From the NCBI RefSeq assembly GCF_002727185.1, contig NZ_NIZW01000025.1, forward strand, positions 1 to 64,000: DNA of 64,000 nt. The letters run 5' to 3'. Source of the stretch: Rhodopirellula bahusiensis. GTDB taxonomy: Bacteria; Planctomycetota; Planctomycetia; Pirellulales; Pirellulaceae. Made by a program: the position numbers and the translations under genes. The notes below the pieces were generated by a model. The model did no database searches and was not told the DNA's origin. It worked only from the letters and a program-made list of their open reading frames with translations. Of this stretch, positions 47,804 through 57,845 are shown piece after piece (position 1 is the first letter of the stretch; every line of letters begins with the position of its first letter).

Positions 47804-48475
47804 TCACGGCGAGAGTCGCTGCATCATCCAATCGTTTGAGTCGGCGTTATCGCGTTTGTAAACCAAACGATCATGCAATCGGCTCGGTCGTCCTTGCCAA
47901 AACTCAAAGCTCATCGGCGTCACCGCATAGCCGCCCCAGTTCTCAGGCAATGGGATCTGGGTGCCTTCGGGATAGCGAGCTTTCAATTGTTCCAGCGATG
48001 ACTCCATCGCTTCGCGGGAGTCGATGACCGAAGACTGCTGACTGACGTGAGCTCCCAGTTGGCTGTCACGAGGTCGCGAATGAAAGTACGTTTCCGACAT
48101 CTCTCGCGAGACCTTGTCCACCGTTCCTTGAATGCGGACTTGGCGTTGACAGTGCGGCCAAAACAAGCACAGCGAAACCCGCGGGTTGGCTCGCATCTGC
48201 GATCCTTTGGTCGAATCGTAGTTCGTATAGAAGAGGAACTTTTTTTCTTCAACTCCCTTCAAAAGAACGATGCGGCTGGTGATATCGCCGCTGGGACCGC
48301 TCGTCGACAACGTCATCGCATTGGGCTCGAACCAGCTGGGAACGTCCTCCAAGGCTTCTTCGAACCAGGACTGGAACTGAACCAAAGGGTCAGATTTCGC
48401 GTCGTTTTCATGGAGCCCTCCCAAGGAGTAGTTCTTTCGCATTTGGCCCATCGCGGGTGGAATGAAATCGCTCAT
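47804..48475 (-). CDS. pdxH: Pyridoxamine 5'-phosphate oxidase
   Basis: A 223-aa FMN enzyme that makes pyridoxal 5'-phosphate. Key motifs are MTLSTSGPSGDITSRIVLLKG (FMN/phosphate binding), FYTNYDSTKGSQM, FWPHCQRQVRIQG and the C-terminal PMSFEFWQGRPSRLHDR. Length is normal. It is a single gene on the minus strand, convergent with the dehydrogenase operon. Confidence 0.94.
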   Translation of the reverse strand: MSDFIPPAMGQMRKNYSLGGLHENDAKSDPLVQFQSWFEEALEDVPSWFEPNAMTLSTSGPSGDITSRIVLLKGVEEKKFLFYTNYDSTKGSQMRANPRVSLCLFWPHCQRQVRIQGTVDKVSREMSETYFHSRPRDSQLGAHVSQQSSVIDSREAMESSLEQLKARYPEGTQIPLPENWGGYAVTPMSFEFWQGRPSRLHDRLVYKRDNADSNDWMMQRLSP

Positions 48476-48625
48476 AGCTGTTTGAGACCGGAAATCAGGG
48501 GCTTTTAGAGAACTCGGGAGGCCGCGAAATCGCGTTTGGCGCGCCGCTTGCCTATCTACTCAGCAGTCTTCACGGGTGACTGTCTTTTTGGCAACCACCC
48601 TCGTCTCCGTCCATTTGGAAATCAC

Positions 48626-49351
48626 ATGCAAAACGTTCAAGCGGGTAATTTGCTGGTCAGCTCGACATTGGTCGATGGCACGGTGCTGAACCAAGCGGTT
48701 TGCCTGATGGTCCATGAAGACTCCGAACACGCCATTGGATTGATGCTCAACCGCCCCATGCAAGCCATGGCGGGTGCGATCACCATCCAAGGGAATCCGC
48801 AAGAAACGCCGAAAATCCCTCGCTGGAACGCGGAAGAGATAGACGAGACAGCGGAGATCGACGGAAGCCTCGATCAGCAGGCGAACGCGTCAGATCAGCC
48901 GGTCGAGGGCGTTCCTGCAGTCGTGATCTCGGGTGACCAAAAAGATCAATTGGCACAACAGCTCATCGCAGGAAAATTGGCCAACGGCTCGTCACTGCAC
49001 TTTGGTGGACCACTGTCGGGACCCATCGTCGCGGTTCACTCCAGTCGCGAACTGGCGGAAGCCGAATCGGGCGAAGGCATTTTCGTTGCCGCTCAACGCG
49101 AGAACTTAGAAGCGTTGATGAAGTCGGATGAACATCCCTACCGGTTGATCGTCGGCCATCTGGGTTGGACTGCTGAACAACTCGAAACCGAAATCGAAGA
49201 GGGAATTTGGCACCGAATCCCGGCCACATCGGATATTCTGAATGCAGACGACGCGACCATGTGGCCCCGCATGATCCGTCGTGCGACGGCAAATTCAGTC
49301 GCTCGTTGGCTGGATACGACTGACGTTCCTGGATCGGCCGAGTTAAACTGA
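48626..49351 (+). CDS. YqgE/AlgH family protein
   Basis: A 241-aa protein from ATG 48626; an upstream start at 48536 adds 30 unsupported residues. Motifs typical of YqgE/AlgH are GNLLVSSTLVDGTVLNQAVCLMV, AIGLMLNRPM, SLHFGGPLSGP and LIVGHLGWTAEQLETE. An acidic/Gln-rich insertion (residues about 60-100) is unusual. The function is not settled. The cold-shock-domain gene starts four bases later. Confidence 0.85.
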   Translation: MQNVQAGNLLVSSTLVDGTVLNQAVCLMVHEDSEHAIGLMLNRPMQAMAGAITIQGNPQETPKIPRWNAEEIDETAEIDGSLDQQANASDQPVEGVPAVVISGDQKDQLAQQLIAGKLANGSSLHFGGPLSGPIVAVHSSRELAEAESGEGIFVAAQRENLEALMKSDEHPYRLIVGHLGWTAEQLETEIEEGIWHRIPATSDILNADDATMWPRMIRRATANSVARWLDTTDVPGSAELN

Positions 49352-49355
49352 CCGT

Positions 49356-49739
49356 ATGAACCGACCTCGAACAGACCATTCCGACGATACAGAAAAGCCG
49401 TTTCGCATCCAGAAACGACGCTTGGGCCGCATCAAAGTCATCAAGCCCGAAGGCGAATACGGCTTCATCGACTCGGACGATTTCCGCGAAGACGTCTTCT
49501 TCCACTTCAAAGCATGGGAAGCCTACAACGGCGAGACCTTCGACATCGATTCCTATGTCGAATTCGAATTGGATGATGACCAATTCGATGAAAAGAAACG
49601 TCTGCGTGCAAAAGTGTTCCGTCCCACCGACCGTCCCGATGGCAAAAAGCTATCGGCCCGCGACGCGACCTTTGATCTGGTTTACCACCATCCCAAAGCC
49701 CGACGTCGACGCCCAAGTTGGCGCGACAACCAGTCCTGA
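49356..49739 (+). CDS. Cold-shock-domain protein
   Basis: A 127-aa protein. Residues about 22-85 carry a cold-shock-like OB fold: GRIKVIKPEGEYGFIDSDDF, EDVFFHFKAWEAYNG, VEFELDDD. The aromatic FFHF motif binds RNA or ssDNA. The C-terminal 40 residues are basic (KARRRRPSWRDNQS). It lies four bases after the YqgE/AlgH gene and abuts the minus-strand DUF1592 gene. Confidence 0.8.
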   Translation: MNRPRTDHSDDTEKPFRIQKRRLGRIKVIKPEGEYGFIDSDDFREDVFFHFKAWEAYNGETFDIDSYVEFELDDDQFDEKKRLRAKVFRPTDRPDGKKLSARDATFDLVYHHPKARRRRPSWRDNQS

Positions 49740-52253
49740 TCAGCGGCGAAAAAGTTCGCTGGTGACGATGGATTCAATCAGCCGAGCGGTCGGGTAGTCC
49801 TCGGCCTTCAGCGGCATCAGGATCGCATCAACCGCTGGACGGTCGGTCGGTTCCATTCGTCGACCAAGTGCATGCGTTAGCAACCGTTCGGTGACGGTCC
49901 GAGCGATGAAATCCTTCCGTTCGACCAGTTGCTGCTTCAATTCCTCGGGACCATCAAACTTGGCACCACCGGGAAGTTCGCCGGACGTAAAGATCGGTCG
50001 CCCCGATTTGATGTTGTAGACCTTCCGCGACTGACCAATCGCGTCGAAGCCTTCCATCGCGAAACCAAGCGGATCGATCTTTCGGTGACACTGAAAGCAA
50101 GTCGCATCCTCACGATGTTTCAACAACTGATCGCGGATCGTTTTCGCACCTCGCGTATCAGGCTCGATCGCCGGCACGTCATCTGGTGGCGGCGGCGTGG
50201 GTGTGCCGAGAACATTTTCCAGCAACCAAACCCCGCGAGTCACGGGCGACGTTTCGATGCCATTGGCAGAGACCGTCAAAATGCTGGCCTGGCCCAACAA
50301 TCCACCGCGACCAAGCTTCCTTTGAACAGGCGACTGTGCGAAATCGAAGCGTCGGAATTCAGAGGCATTGTCCGGCGGAAAGTGTTCATCGACTCCGTAA
50401 AGCTTGGCCAAGTCACGATTGAGGAAGGAATGCGAAGCGGTCAACAATTCGTTCAGCGAAGCATCTCGATCGATCAGGTCTCGAAAGAACATTCGAGTTT
50501 CCGTTTTCATATCGACTTGCAAATCGCCGGAATAGAAAGCGGCAAACTCCCTTGGATCCGGCGGCATCGATCCGAGCGAACGAAGATCCAACCAGTTGTC
50601 GAGAAAGTCGGCCACAAACTCATCGGACTCCTCTGAGGCGAGCAATCGTCGGGTTTGTTGCCGCAGAGTTTCGGGATCGTTGAGCTTTCCCTCATCAGCC
50701 AATTGACGCAGTGTGTCATCGGGCATGCTCGACGTCAGGAAGTACGACAAACGCTCTGCCAATGCATGGTCTGAAAGCTGTCCGTCTTCCGTCGTTGATG
50801 TTTGGAAATACAAGAACGAAGGGCTGCAAAGAATCGCTTTGGCGGTGTCGCCATAGGCCTGATGCGACGAGCGTCCAAATGCTTTTCGTGAATCGAAAAA
50901 CGCAACCAATCCTTCAACCTCAGTTTCAGTAACCGGACGCCGGTAGGCTCTCGATGCAAATCGTTCGATCCGATCCCGCACTTCCGAATCGGTCCAATGT
51001 TCTTCGCCGGTCACGTTGCCGCCGAATAAAGCCTGCTGACTCTCAGTAGGCCATTTCACATCAAGCGGCCCGCGAACCTTCACTTCATCAATTCGCAAGT
51101 GGGGAAGTGTCCCCTCACTGATGATGGCAATGCGTTGTTCAAAGATGCCCCGCGTGTCGCGAATTTCTTGAGGAAGCAAATTGAAATGCATCCGGTAGAT
51201 ACGGGCGAACGATCCGCGGACATCATGCATTCCGTTTTCAAATGTGAATCGCGGAACGAACCCTTGATCCAGCGGGACCTCAAATCGGATCCACTCAAAC
51301 TCATCGTCCGAAACGACTGACTCAGCCAGCAAGGGCTGGATTGGTTGCCGGTGCGGCATGTCACCGATCCGCGAATCACCGGGTCGGATTCCTAATCGAA
51401 ACGGTTCTTCCAAGTCGATTTTGACCGCTCGTTCGCTGTACTTTGTATCTCGATGCATCGCTTTCGCATGCACCCAGACCTCATAAACACCATCGACCGG
51501 AACGCCTCCAGCAAACGCTTCGATGTGACCGTATCCGCCCTCGGTTTTGTCGTTGAATGGATGATCGTACAGACACAGATATCGATTGAGAAACGCGCGA
51601 GCGTGGGCCGTCCGTAGTTCCGCTTGTTGCGGGAACTTGCGATGGAATCTCCATTCCTGAGTGCTGGGTCGCTCGTTTGGGCCAACCGCTTTGGTGACAC
51701 ACTGTTCGGCCGCATCGAGGTAGCGTTCCAAAAGATGGCCGGACATCACCAATGTGTCACCAACATTGTCAAAGTGTTCCGACAAATTGTCCGCCGGAAA
51801 CTCGTGCGTCGGATCGAACATGGTCATGTCGATCTTCAACAGATCAGAAACCGTTTCTCGATATTCGCGACGGGAGAGTCGTCGCAACACGGTGCGACCG
51901 TTGGTGCTGCTTGATTCCTGACGCATTCGAGTCAATTGCTGAGTCAACGCGTCGATCGCGGCCAAGCGTTCTTGCTCGGACGGTTGGTCGCCGTCTTCTG
52001 GCGGCATCGATCGAAGCGTCAACTGATCGATCGCTTCCTGCAACGCTAGCTGCGTGTCCCAGTGCGAATCGCCCAAATTGAGTGACTCGAAGTCTCGCTC
52101 ACCTGCCGGATCGTCAGCAGTATGACAATCGATGCAATAGTTCTCGAGAAACCCAACCGGGTCGATTGGCTGAGCTTCCTCTGCCAGCCCGGCAACACAC
52201 GGTTGCAACAAAACGCAGACGACCAATAGCCGAAACACATGCGACGACAGCAT
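49740..52253 (-). CDS. Exported planctomycete cytochrome-type protein, DUF1587/1592/1588/1585 family (second copy)
   Basis: An 837-aa protein from ATG 52253, which overlaps the DUF1552 stop as TGATG. After a signal peptide (FRLLVVCVLLQPCVAGLA) comes the haem motif CIDCH (C40, C43, H44) of PSCyt1 type, then DUF1587 (RRLSRREYRETVSDLLKID), a large DUF1595/1592 region, DUF1588 with CFQCHRKIDPLGFAMEGFD (second CxxCH), and DUF1585 at the C-terminus. It lacks the PA14-like insert seen in the copy at 22650, so it is not a recent duplicate. Confidence 0.88.
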   Translation of the reverse strand: MLSSHVFRLLVVCVLLQPCVAGLAEEAQPIDPVGFLENYCIDCHTADDPAGERDFESLNLGDSHWDTQLALQEAIDQLTLRSMPPEDGDQPSEQERLAAIDALTQQLTRMRQESSSTNGRTVLRRLSRREYRETVSDLLKIDMTMFDPTHEFPADNLSEHFDNVGDTLVMSGHLLERYLDAAEQCVTKAVGPNERPSTQEWRFHRKFPQQAELRTAHARAFLNRYLCLYDHPFNDKTEGGYGHIEAFAGGVPVDGVYEVWVHAKAMHRDTKYSERAVKIDLEEPFRLGIRPGDSRIGDMPHRQPIQPLLAESVVSDDEFEWIRFEVPLDQGFVPRFTFENGMHDVRGSFARIYRMHFNLLPQEIRDTRGIFEQRIAIISEGTLPHLRIDEVKVRGPLDVKWPTESQQALFGGNVTGEEHWTDSEVRDRIERFASRAYRRPVTETEVEGLVAFFDSRKAFGRSSHQAYGDTAKAILCSPSFLYFQTSTTEDGQLSDHALAERLSYFLTSSMPDDTLRQLADEGKLNDPETLRQQTRRLLASEESDEFVADFLDNWLDLRSLGSMPPDPREFAAFYSGDLQVDMKTETRMFFRDLIDRDASLNELLTASHSFLNRDLAKLYGVDEHFPPDNASEFRRFDFAQSPVQRKLGRGGLLGQASILTVSANGIETSPVTRGVWLLENVLGTPTPPPPDDVPAIEPDTRGAKTIRDQLLKHREDATCFQCHRKIDPLGFAMEGFDAIGQSRKVYNIKSGRPIFTSGELPGGAKFDGPEELKQQLVERKDFIARTVTERLLTHALGRRMEPTDRPAVDAILMPLKAEDYPTARLIESIVTSELFRR

Positions 52254-53587
52254 CACGCCCAACCTCTTAACGTTCCGGTGCTGGTCGCGAAAGCATCGGT
52301 TTCGACTCCGAAGTCTTGCAGCATGGAGACGAACAAATTTGTCAAAGGCGGACGGTCTCTTGCTCTCTCATAAAACGCCAGCAATCGCCCGTTCTTGCCA
52401 CCACCGCCGGCGACGACTAGTGGCAAATTGGAATTGGTGTGAGAATTCGCATTGCCCATTCCGCTTCCAAACAACACCGAAGTCTGATCGAGCAACGGCC
52501 CGTACTCATCATGGGTGCTCGCCAGTTTATTGACGAAGCGAGTGAACTGTTCGACTTGGTAACGTTCGATCGCGACCAGTTTATTGATGTTCTCTTGGCG
52601 TTGCCCGTGATGCGACAAAGCGTGGTAGCCACCTTTGATCCCCAAATCATTTGGATTGAAGTCACCACCAATTTCGAGCGTCGCGATTCGTGTCGAGTCA
52701 GTCTGCAACGCCAGCACAATCAAGTCGTACAGCAACGGCAAGTCTTCGACGAGATTGCGATTCTTCGGAGAATCAAACGGAGCTTCGGGCTTCGGCACGT
52801 CGATCCAATTTCTACGTAGAGCCAACCGTTCCTCCACGTCACGAACCGAAGTCAGGTACTCGTCCAACTTGTGGCGGTCCTGTTGGTTCAGTCGTTTTTT
52901 GAGGTCGTTCGCGTTCCAATGCACCAAATCCAAAATCGAGTTCTTCAGTCCGATGCGTTCCGCAGCGGCTTGTTTCTTTTTTGGATCGGTCCCCACAAAC
53001 AATGTTTCAAACAATTGCTGTGGTCCAGGAATCGGTGGCACCCGCGTTCCACTTCGCGTCCAAGAAAGCTGACACCCGCCATGGATTCCAGATTCACTTC
53101 CGATCGTCAGCGTCGGAAACCTGGTTTGCCCAGAGACCGACTGGGCCGCGAACTGGTCAAGCGTGATATTGGCCATTGGCATCGTATGCGCGTCGACTTG
53201 ACGAACACCGGACAAGAACGCATGAATCGCGAAGTGGCCGCCTTTGAGTCCATGATCGAGCCCGGAGATGACGGTCAGTTGCTCTTCAATCTCAGCGAGC
53301 GATTGGCTGGATTCGCCGAACCGCATCTGATGATGTTCGACCAAACCTTGGCTGACTTGTGTGGTAGACGCTGAATCAGGTTCGGCTGACTGCTTGGGCC
53401 AAAACGCATCCGGATAAAACCCCAACATGTTGCCGATGCAGACCATACGACGTTTCGCTTTGGTCCTCTCCGGTTTGCGTTTGGCTTCTTCCGCAGACGC
53501 ATCATGGACTGACAAGGATGCAAACGCCGGCAAGCCCACCGAAACACCCGCGGCACGCAAAACATTTCGTCGAGTAAACGAACTCAT
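52253..53587 (-). CDS. Tat-exported DUF1552 family protein (second copy)
   Basis: A 444-aa protein from ATG 53587, with Tat motif TRRNVLRAAG and a hydrophobic stretch. The family motif is intact here as HALSHH, unlike HGLSHE in the other copy. It includes IPGPQQLFETLF and NANSHTNSNLPLVVAGGG near the end. Here DUF1552 precedes DUF1592, the reverse of the first locus. Function unknown. Confidence 0.85.
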   Translation of the reverse strand: MSSFTRRNVLRAAGVSVGLPAFASLSVHDASAEEAKRKPERTKAKRRMVCIGNMLGFYPDAFWPKQSAEPDSASTTQVSQGLVEHHQMRFGESSQSLAEIEEQLTVISGLDHGLKGGHFAIHAFLSGVRQVDAHTMPMANITLDQFAAQSVSGQTRFPTLTIGSESGIHGGCQLSWTRSGTRVPPIPGPQQLFETLFVGTDPKKKQAAAERIGLKNSILDLVHWNANDLKKRLNQQDRHKLDEYLTSVRDVEERLALRRNWIDVPKPEAPFDSPKNRNLVEDLPLLYDLIVLALQTDSTRIATLEIGGDFNPNDLGIKGGYHALSHHGQRQENINKLVAIERYQVEQFTRFVNKLASTHDEYGPLLDQTSVLFGSGMGNANSHTNSNLPLVVAGGGGKNGRLLAFYERARDRPPLTNLFVSMLQDFGVETDAFATSTGTLRGWA

Positions 53588-54024
53588 CGCTCTTTCCAAG
53601 GGAGACACATCTCAAAACCGATCGCCCAGTCTACCAGCGATGACGCAAGGCAATGAAAAAACGTGTGGCTCGTATCAATGCTGCCCACCACCGAGTCCGC
53701 CCCGTCAACCGGGAAGCCAGCCTCTCCCAGCGAGTTGGCGCCAGGCAAACAAATGCGGCTGGTTTTCCCCAAGCGGATTCGCTTGCATCGCCATTGCGAT
53801 TCCGACAAACTGAACACAACCCAACGGGGGGAGACGCCGCTGAGAACAAGTTCCCGTTCGGTGAGAACAAGTCTCCGTGGAGCCCAAACACTCGACTTGT
53901 TCTCACCAACAAACCGGCAAAAACACCCCCAAAATCCATATTCCAGTCGGTCCGACGACTGAGAAACAAGTTATCCGAATGAGACCCATTTGCTTCACTG
54001 CCTTCAACGGTTTTTCAAGCTGAC
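53588..54024. other. Intergenic region with GGTGAGAACAAGTC repeats
   Basis: About 440 bp between the DUF1552 gene and the small membrane protein. It holds GGTGAGAACAAGTC (53860-53873) with its exact reverse complement 20 bp later (53894-53907), plus a third copy TGAGAACAAGTT at 53841-53852. No gene is seen; open frames there are short and compositionally poor. Confidence 0.6.
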
Positions 54025-54381
54025 ATGTCTCGCAGTTCCATATTTAAGGCTTCGCTGTGTGCACTGGCTATTTCGATTTCAGTCCTTGCATGGGTTTGGG
54101 CGATTGACCAGCGTGACCAGCCGGATTTCTCGCAGCAATTGCAAAATTCTTATTCGCGGATGATCTCTTACCAAGAACTAATGCTTGAGTGCGATCCATC
54201 AAGCCAAGACTACTCCCGTTTCCAACGAGAGGTATCGGTCGCGGCAAATGAGAAGATGCGGCTTAAAGCCAACTTGTTGTTGCGTACCCTGATCCGCCTT
54301 GTTTGTGCTACCGTGATTGTCCTCGCTGGGATTGTCGCAGTTCGATTCCGTCCGTCACCTGGTCGGATAACTAAGCTGTGA
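54025..54381 (+). CDS. Small two-helix membrane protein
   Basis: A 118-aa protein with an N-terminal hydrophobic helix (LCALAISISVLAWVWAI), a soluble helical centre and a second hydrophobic helix near the C-terminus (LIRLVCATVIVLAGIVAV). No known family. The stop is overlapped by the GTG of the ankyrin gene (GTGA), so the two form an operon. Confidence 0.6.
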   Translation: MSRSSIFKASLCALAISISVLAWVWAIDQRDQPDFSQQLQNSYSRMISYQELMLECDPSSQDYSRFQREVSVAANEKMRLKANLLLRTLIRLVCATVIVLAGIVAVRFRPSPGRITKL

Positions 54382-55562
54382 ACCGGAGAACGTCTTGCAG
54401 GGTTTTACAAATGGAAAGTCCACTGTCCGTTCCCGGTTACGGCAAGCGTTCCCCGATTGAACCTAATGTGGTCATGCGAAAAGTCGAATCGACAATGATT
54501 TCACGCCTCGAAAAGGGCGTGTCTGCCGAGGAATTGGGCGAGATACTGGATCACGCTTCGTCCAATGGTTTTGCGCCAGTGCTTGAATGCGCAATCAGTT
54601 CTGGATTGCTGACTGAATCGGATGAGATCAATTACAAGTTACTCCGCAACGCCAGTAAGTTCGGTCATGACCATCCCAAAACTGTTCGACTGCTCTTGGA
54701 TTTGGGTGTCGACCCAAACGATGGGATTGTGATGGAATACAGCGGTGTCCAGTCACTCGCTGTGCTCGCGGAATATGGCGGTAACATCGAGGGCAACCGA
54801 CACAACTCACTGCATGTCTCGATTAAAGAGAGACGCAAAGACGACAAGGCACTTGCGTTGATTGACCTTGGCGTTGATGTCAACTTTGCCGACCCCGCTG
54901 GCCGCACACCGCTAATGTATGCGTCGGCCTTCGGTCGAAAAGCGACCTTTGACGCATTGATCGCGGCTGGTGCCGATCCGCTGCGCGTCGATCATACCGG
55001 TCGCAGCGCATTGCGTTACGCCTTAGAGTCGCTCTGCCGAAACATCCCGTCCTTCGATGGCCGTCGGGCCCATCTTCTTCAGAATCAGGCAGGTGCAAAG
55101 AGCATTGCGCGTACGCTGCGCGACTATCTTCCCGCGCAACCTGAGGACTATGTCATCGTCGATGCGGTCCTCAATGACCGAAAAGCCCTGAAGCAGAAAC
55201 TGGAGTCGGGGCTTGATCCAAACACATTGTTCCGGGGCGCTATCGGCGATCTCGATGTGATGTGGGATCTAGTGCTGCGTGATGCGCCTTCGTCCGACCG
55301 GAAGGCCAGGATGCAACAACTCGTTGATGACGCGAACGATTTTCGTCGCCAAGTGAAAAACGCGGAGACTCTCTCGAAGGAATTCGGCCAGTCGACGATC
55401 TTGATGTGGGCGGTCCTCGCTGAATCAATTTCGGTCATTAAACTACTGCTGGATTACAATGCGGACCCGGATCTCGAAACTGAGAATGGCTTGTCTGCAT
55501 GCAAGCTCGTAGCGAAACTCCCACTCAAAGAACAGATCAGGGATCTCATCCACGGCTCCTAA
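54378..55562 (+). CDS. Ankyrin-repeat protein
   Basis: A 394-aa protein from GTG 54378; ATG 54411 is an alternative. Ankyrin repeats are visible: AGRTPLMYASAFGRKATFDALIAAGADPLRVDHTGRSALRYAL in the middle, and STILMWAVLAESISVIKLLLDYNADPD near the end, with degenerate repeats before. The protein has no signal peptide. It is cotranscribed with the small membrane protein. Ankyrin proteins mediate protein binding; in bacterial accessory islands they often appear in immunity loci. Confidence 0.75.
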   Translation: MNRRTSCRVLQMESPLSVPGYGKRSPIEPNVVMRKVESTMISRLEKGVSAEELGEILDHASSNGFAPVLECAISSGLLTESDEINYKLLRNASKFGHDHPKTVRLLLDLGVDPNDGIVMEYSGVQSLAVLAEYGGNIEGNRHNSLHVSIKERRKDDKALALIDLGVDVNFADPAGRTPLMYASAFGRKATFDALIAAGADPLRVDHTGRSALRYALESLCRNIPSFDGRRAHLLQNQAGAKSIARTLRDYLPAQPEDYVIVDAVLNDRKALKQKLESGLDPNTLFRGAIGDLDVMWDLVLRDAPSSDRKARMQQLVDDANDFRRQVKNAETLSKEFGQSTILMWAVLAESISVIKLLLDYNADPDLETENGLSACKLVAKLPLKEQIRDLIHGS

Positions 55563-55693
55563 TTCACAACGGCGGCTAACGATGCGATGATGACGAAGCG
55601 GCGGTGGTCGCCGGTCTGAAGTGGTTAGTTAACTGCCGCCGCCCGCATATCGCTACCGTTCGCCGACCGTAGTACGCTCAAAGCTTCACCTCG

Positions 55694-56794
55694 ATGGATG
55701 ACTCTACCCGCGACCAAGTGCTTGCCGTAGCAGAAGACCTCTTCGACCGTGACTCGCTCTATAAACTTGCGGCTTCGGTTGTTGAGGCACGGAAACGCAA
55801 AAGCCTTCGCTTTTGGCAAGACGAAATGCTGTCGGAACTGAGCAAACACGCTGGGGTCGATGTCACGTCGAAATTGAAGTTTATTGCAGTGTTCAAAGGT
55901 ACGGCGGATAAATACTACACGCCACCGTCACCCGAAGAGCAAGCAGAACTCGACGAAGCCAAAGGCCAACTGCGAGATCAAGTCAGCGAGATCGGTAAAA
56001 CGATTCGCAAAATTGCACGTCGCGGGGAATACATCACTCCGCCTGGAGTACCTCAGGAACCGTTGAATAATGCCGCTCGTGAGATTGGATTTCACGTCAC
56101 ATTCTCGCTCCAAGAACTTGTGGAGTCACTCCTTCAACACGCTGAAGAAGACGGCCACAACAAACGCAATCAGCACATCTGCTGTGAATTGATACGTGCG
56201 AGGCATTTGGGTGCGAATGCCCCGCTTCCAAAGCTTATCAAGCTTGCTAGCGATTCGGTTGATTCCGCAATCGAATATTTCGACGCTGGAAAGACAAGTC
56301 TTGACGGCTGGTATCGGCCGCTAAGCGAAGGCATTTTCCTCTGCGGTTACTTGGACATGAACGAAAGAATGGAACGGCTTTGCCAATGGGCCACACCGCG
56401 CAAGAAGTCGGGCTACGAAGGTCCACTCGACAGCGAGATTCAAGAACTGACACTGGTTACGGCCGGTCTTTTTCAGGGTGATTTCAAGCCTGGTTTCGGT
56501 CGCAAACTCTCACGGTGTTCCGACAGTCGAAAAGCTCGAGTTCGACTTTTGGCAAACATCGTGCAGGCGATCGTCGACGAAGATCAAGACGCCTTCCATG
56601 TATCAACACAAAAAGCTGTGCAGAACTACCGCAAACGCAAGGCTCCTGATCCAAACCTAGCCCTTCTTTCCGAATGTCTTCCGGTCCACATTAACACCGC
56701 GTACTATGCCGGACTATGTCGCGGGATGTCGCGATGCGATTTCCCCGACAACATCGCTGCGTACTTGTACCGGCCGATGAGTACCGAGACGTGA
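55694..56794 (+). CDS. Uncharacterised protein, weakly Imm49-like
   Basis: A 366-aa soluble protein, mainly helical, with a charged segment (residues about 75-110). The second half (SAIEYFDAGKTSLDGWYRP, ending in AAYLYRP) resembles the layout of immunity protein 49: a long helical domain closing with a YLP/YLYRP-like end. This match is by eye and low-confidence. It lies near the ankyrin gene and before the repeat field. If the Imm49 link holds, it would protect against a contact-dependent toxin. Otherwise function is unknown. Confidence 0.45.
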   Translation: MDDSTRDQVLAVAEDLFDRDSLYKLAASVVEARKRKSLRFWQDEMLSELSKHAGVDVTSKLKFIAVFKGTADKYYTPPSPEEQAELDEAKGQLRDQVSEIGKTIRKIARRGEYITPPGVPQEPLNNAAREIGFHVTFSLQELVESLLQHAEEDGHNKRNQHICCELIRARHLGANAPLPKLIKLASDSVDSAIEYFDAGKTSLDGWYRPLSEGIFLCGYLDMNERMERLCQWATPRKKSGYEGPLDSEIQELTLVTAGLFQGDFKPGFGRKLSRCSDSRKARVRLLANIVQAIVDEDQDAFHVSTQKAVQNYRKRKAPDPNLALLSECLPVHINTAYYAGLCRGMSRCDFPDNIAAYLYRPMSTET

Positions 56795-56858
56795 TGAATG
56801 CGGCGAACCATCGCAATCGGGATAAGGGCCCGGTTGCCCGGGACCCCTCCCAACCCAG

Positions 56859-57053
56859 GGACGGTCAAAGGGGACGACGGTCAAAGGGGACGGAGGTCGT
56901 TTAACCATATTTGTGCACCGGAGCAATTCGGTAGTCCCCACGACGGCCCCGTCCGGGGCGACCTGCTGGGTTCCGCATCGGTCTCGGGGCTTCCGCCCCG
57001 AGCTACGGACGATTGCCCCATCCGGGGCGAAAGTGGAGAAGCCCGATGAAGCC
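56859..57053. repeat. Modular repeat, copy A
   Basis: Contains module 1 (GACGGAGGTCGTTTAACCAT ... TGCACCGGAGC) and module 3 (TCCCCACGACGGCCCCG ... CGGTCTCGGGGCTTCCGCCCC ... GATGAAGCCGG). Copy B follows immediately as a tandem duplicate with few differences. Coding by these repeats is improbable. Confidence 0.75.
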
Positions 57054-57232
57054 GGGGACGGTCAAAGGACGGCGGGCGTTTAACCATACTCGTGCACCGG
57101 AGCAATTCGGTAGTCCCCACGACGGCCCCGTCCGGGGCGACCTGCTGGGTTCTGTCATCGGTCTCGGGGCTTCCGCCCCGAGCTACGGACGATCGCCCCA
57201 TCCGGGGCGAAAGGGAAACCCGATGAAGCCGG
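57054..57232. repeat. Modular repeat, copy B
   Basis: A near-identical tandem copy of 56859-57053, sharing modules 1 and 3, with small substitutions and indels in module 1 and at its right end. Confidence 0.75.
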
Positions 57233-57845
57233 CTCCCTTTTCAGAAAGCCTCCAAAACGCACGAGGTGATCTCCGTCGTATAGGGAGGCTTCACCATTCC
57301 TCCGCGAAGATTCAATCGGACCGGCCTCGTCAGACGCGAAAAAGGGACGGAGGTAGTTCTACCATTGGTCTGCACCGGAGCTCTGCAGTAGCATTCTTGC
57401 TACCGGATCGTCGGATGGTACCTGCCAGCGTTTTTCCGTTCTCCCTCCCGAGGACGTTGCGATTTGGATCGTCATTTCACCCTCCTGATTCATGCGCTAC
57501 CCAATGTCGTAGTACATCGGTCCGTGTTCAGGGCGGATGCCCTGTGAGGACAGCGAGATGTAGCTGACCTCGATCACTCTCATGGAGTTGGCACCTCATC
57601 GGAGCGGTCAGCGGCTCAGTTTGCGGTGTATGGCCGCTACCCAACCGGAAGGTCCGACCCACAGAGAGCCACACCAGCCACTTCACCTCTTCGACTTCAC
57701 CGCGCTATCGCCGCTCATCGCCTCGAGTAACGACATTGCGTCGGTGTATGGATGGGTGACACGAAATTCCCCCATTTGGTGGCATTGGCCGAAAACACGA
57801 CCTATCGTTTTAGGATCAGAACAAACTTGACCTGAAGCGAGCAGA
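57233..57845. other. Noncoding stretch between repeats and orphan gene
   Basis: About 610 bp. It holds a third copy of module 1 followed by module 2 (57351-57420). The rest shows no gene, RNA or clear hairpin; open frames are low-complexity or shadowed by repeats. Confidence 0.6.
57351..57420. repeat. Modular repeat, modules 1 and 2
   Basis: GACGGAGGTAGTTCTACCAT ... TGCACCGGAGC (module 1), then CATTCTTGCTACCGGATCGTC with ATGGT (module 2). Module 2 recurs at 58314-58345, so modules can be mixed. Confidence 0.65.

Noticed and set aside
57013-57567. Plus-strand 184-aa open frame in the repeat field
   Set aside because: It consists largely of repeat module sequence and has no protein-like features.
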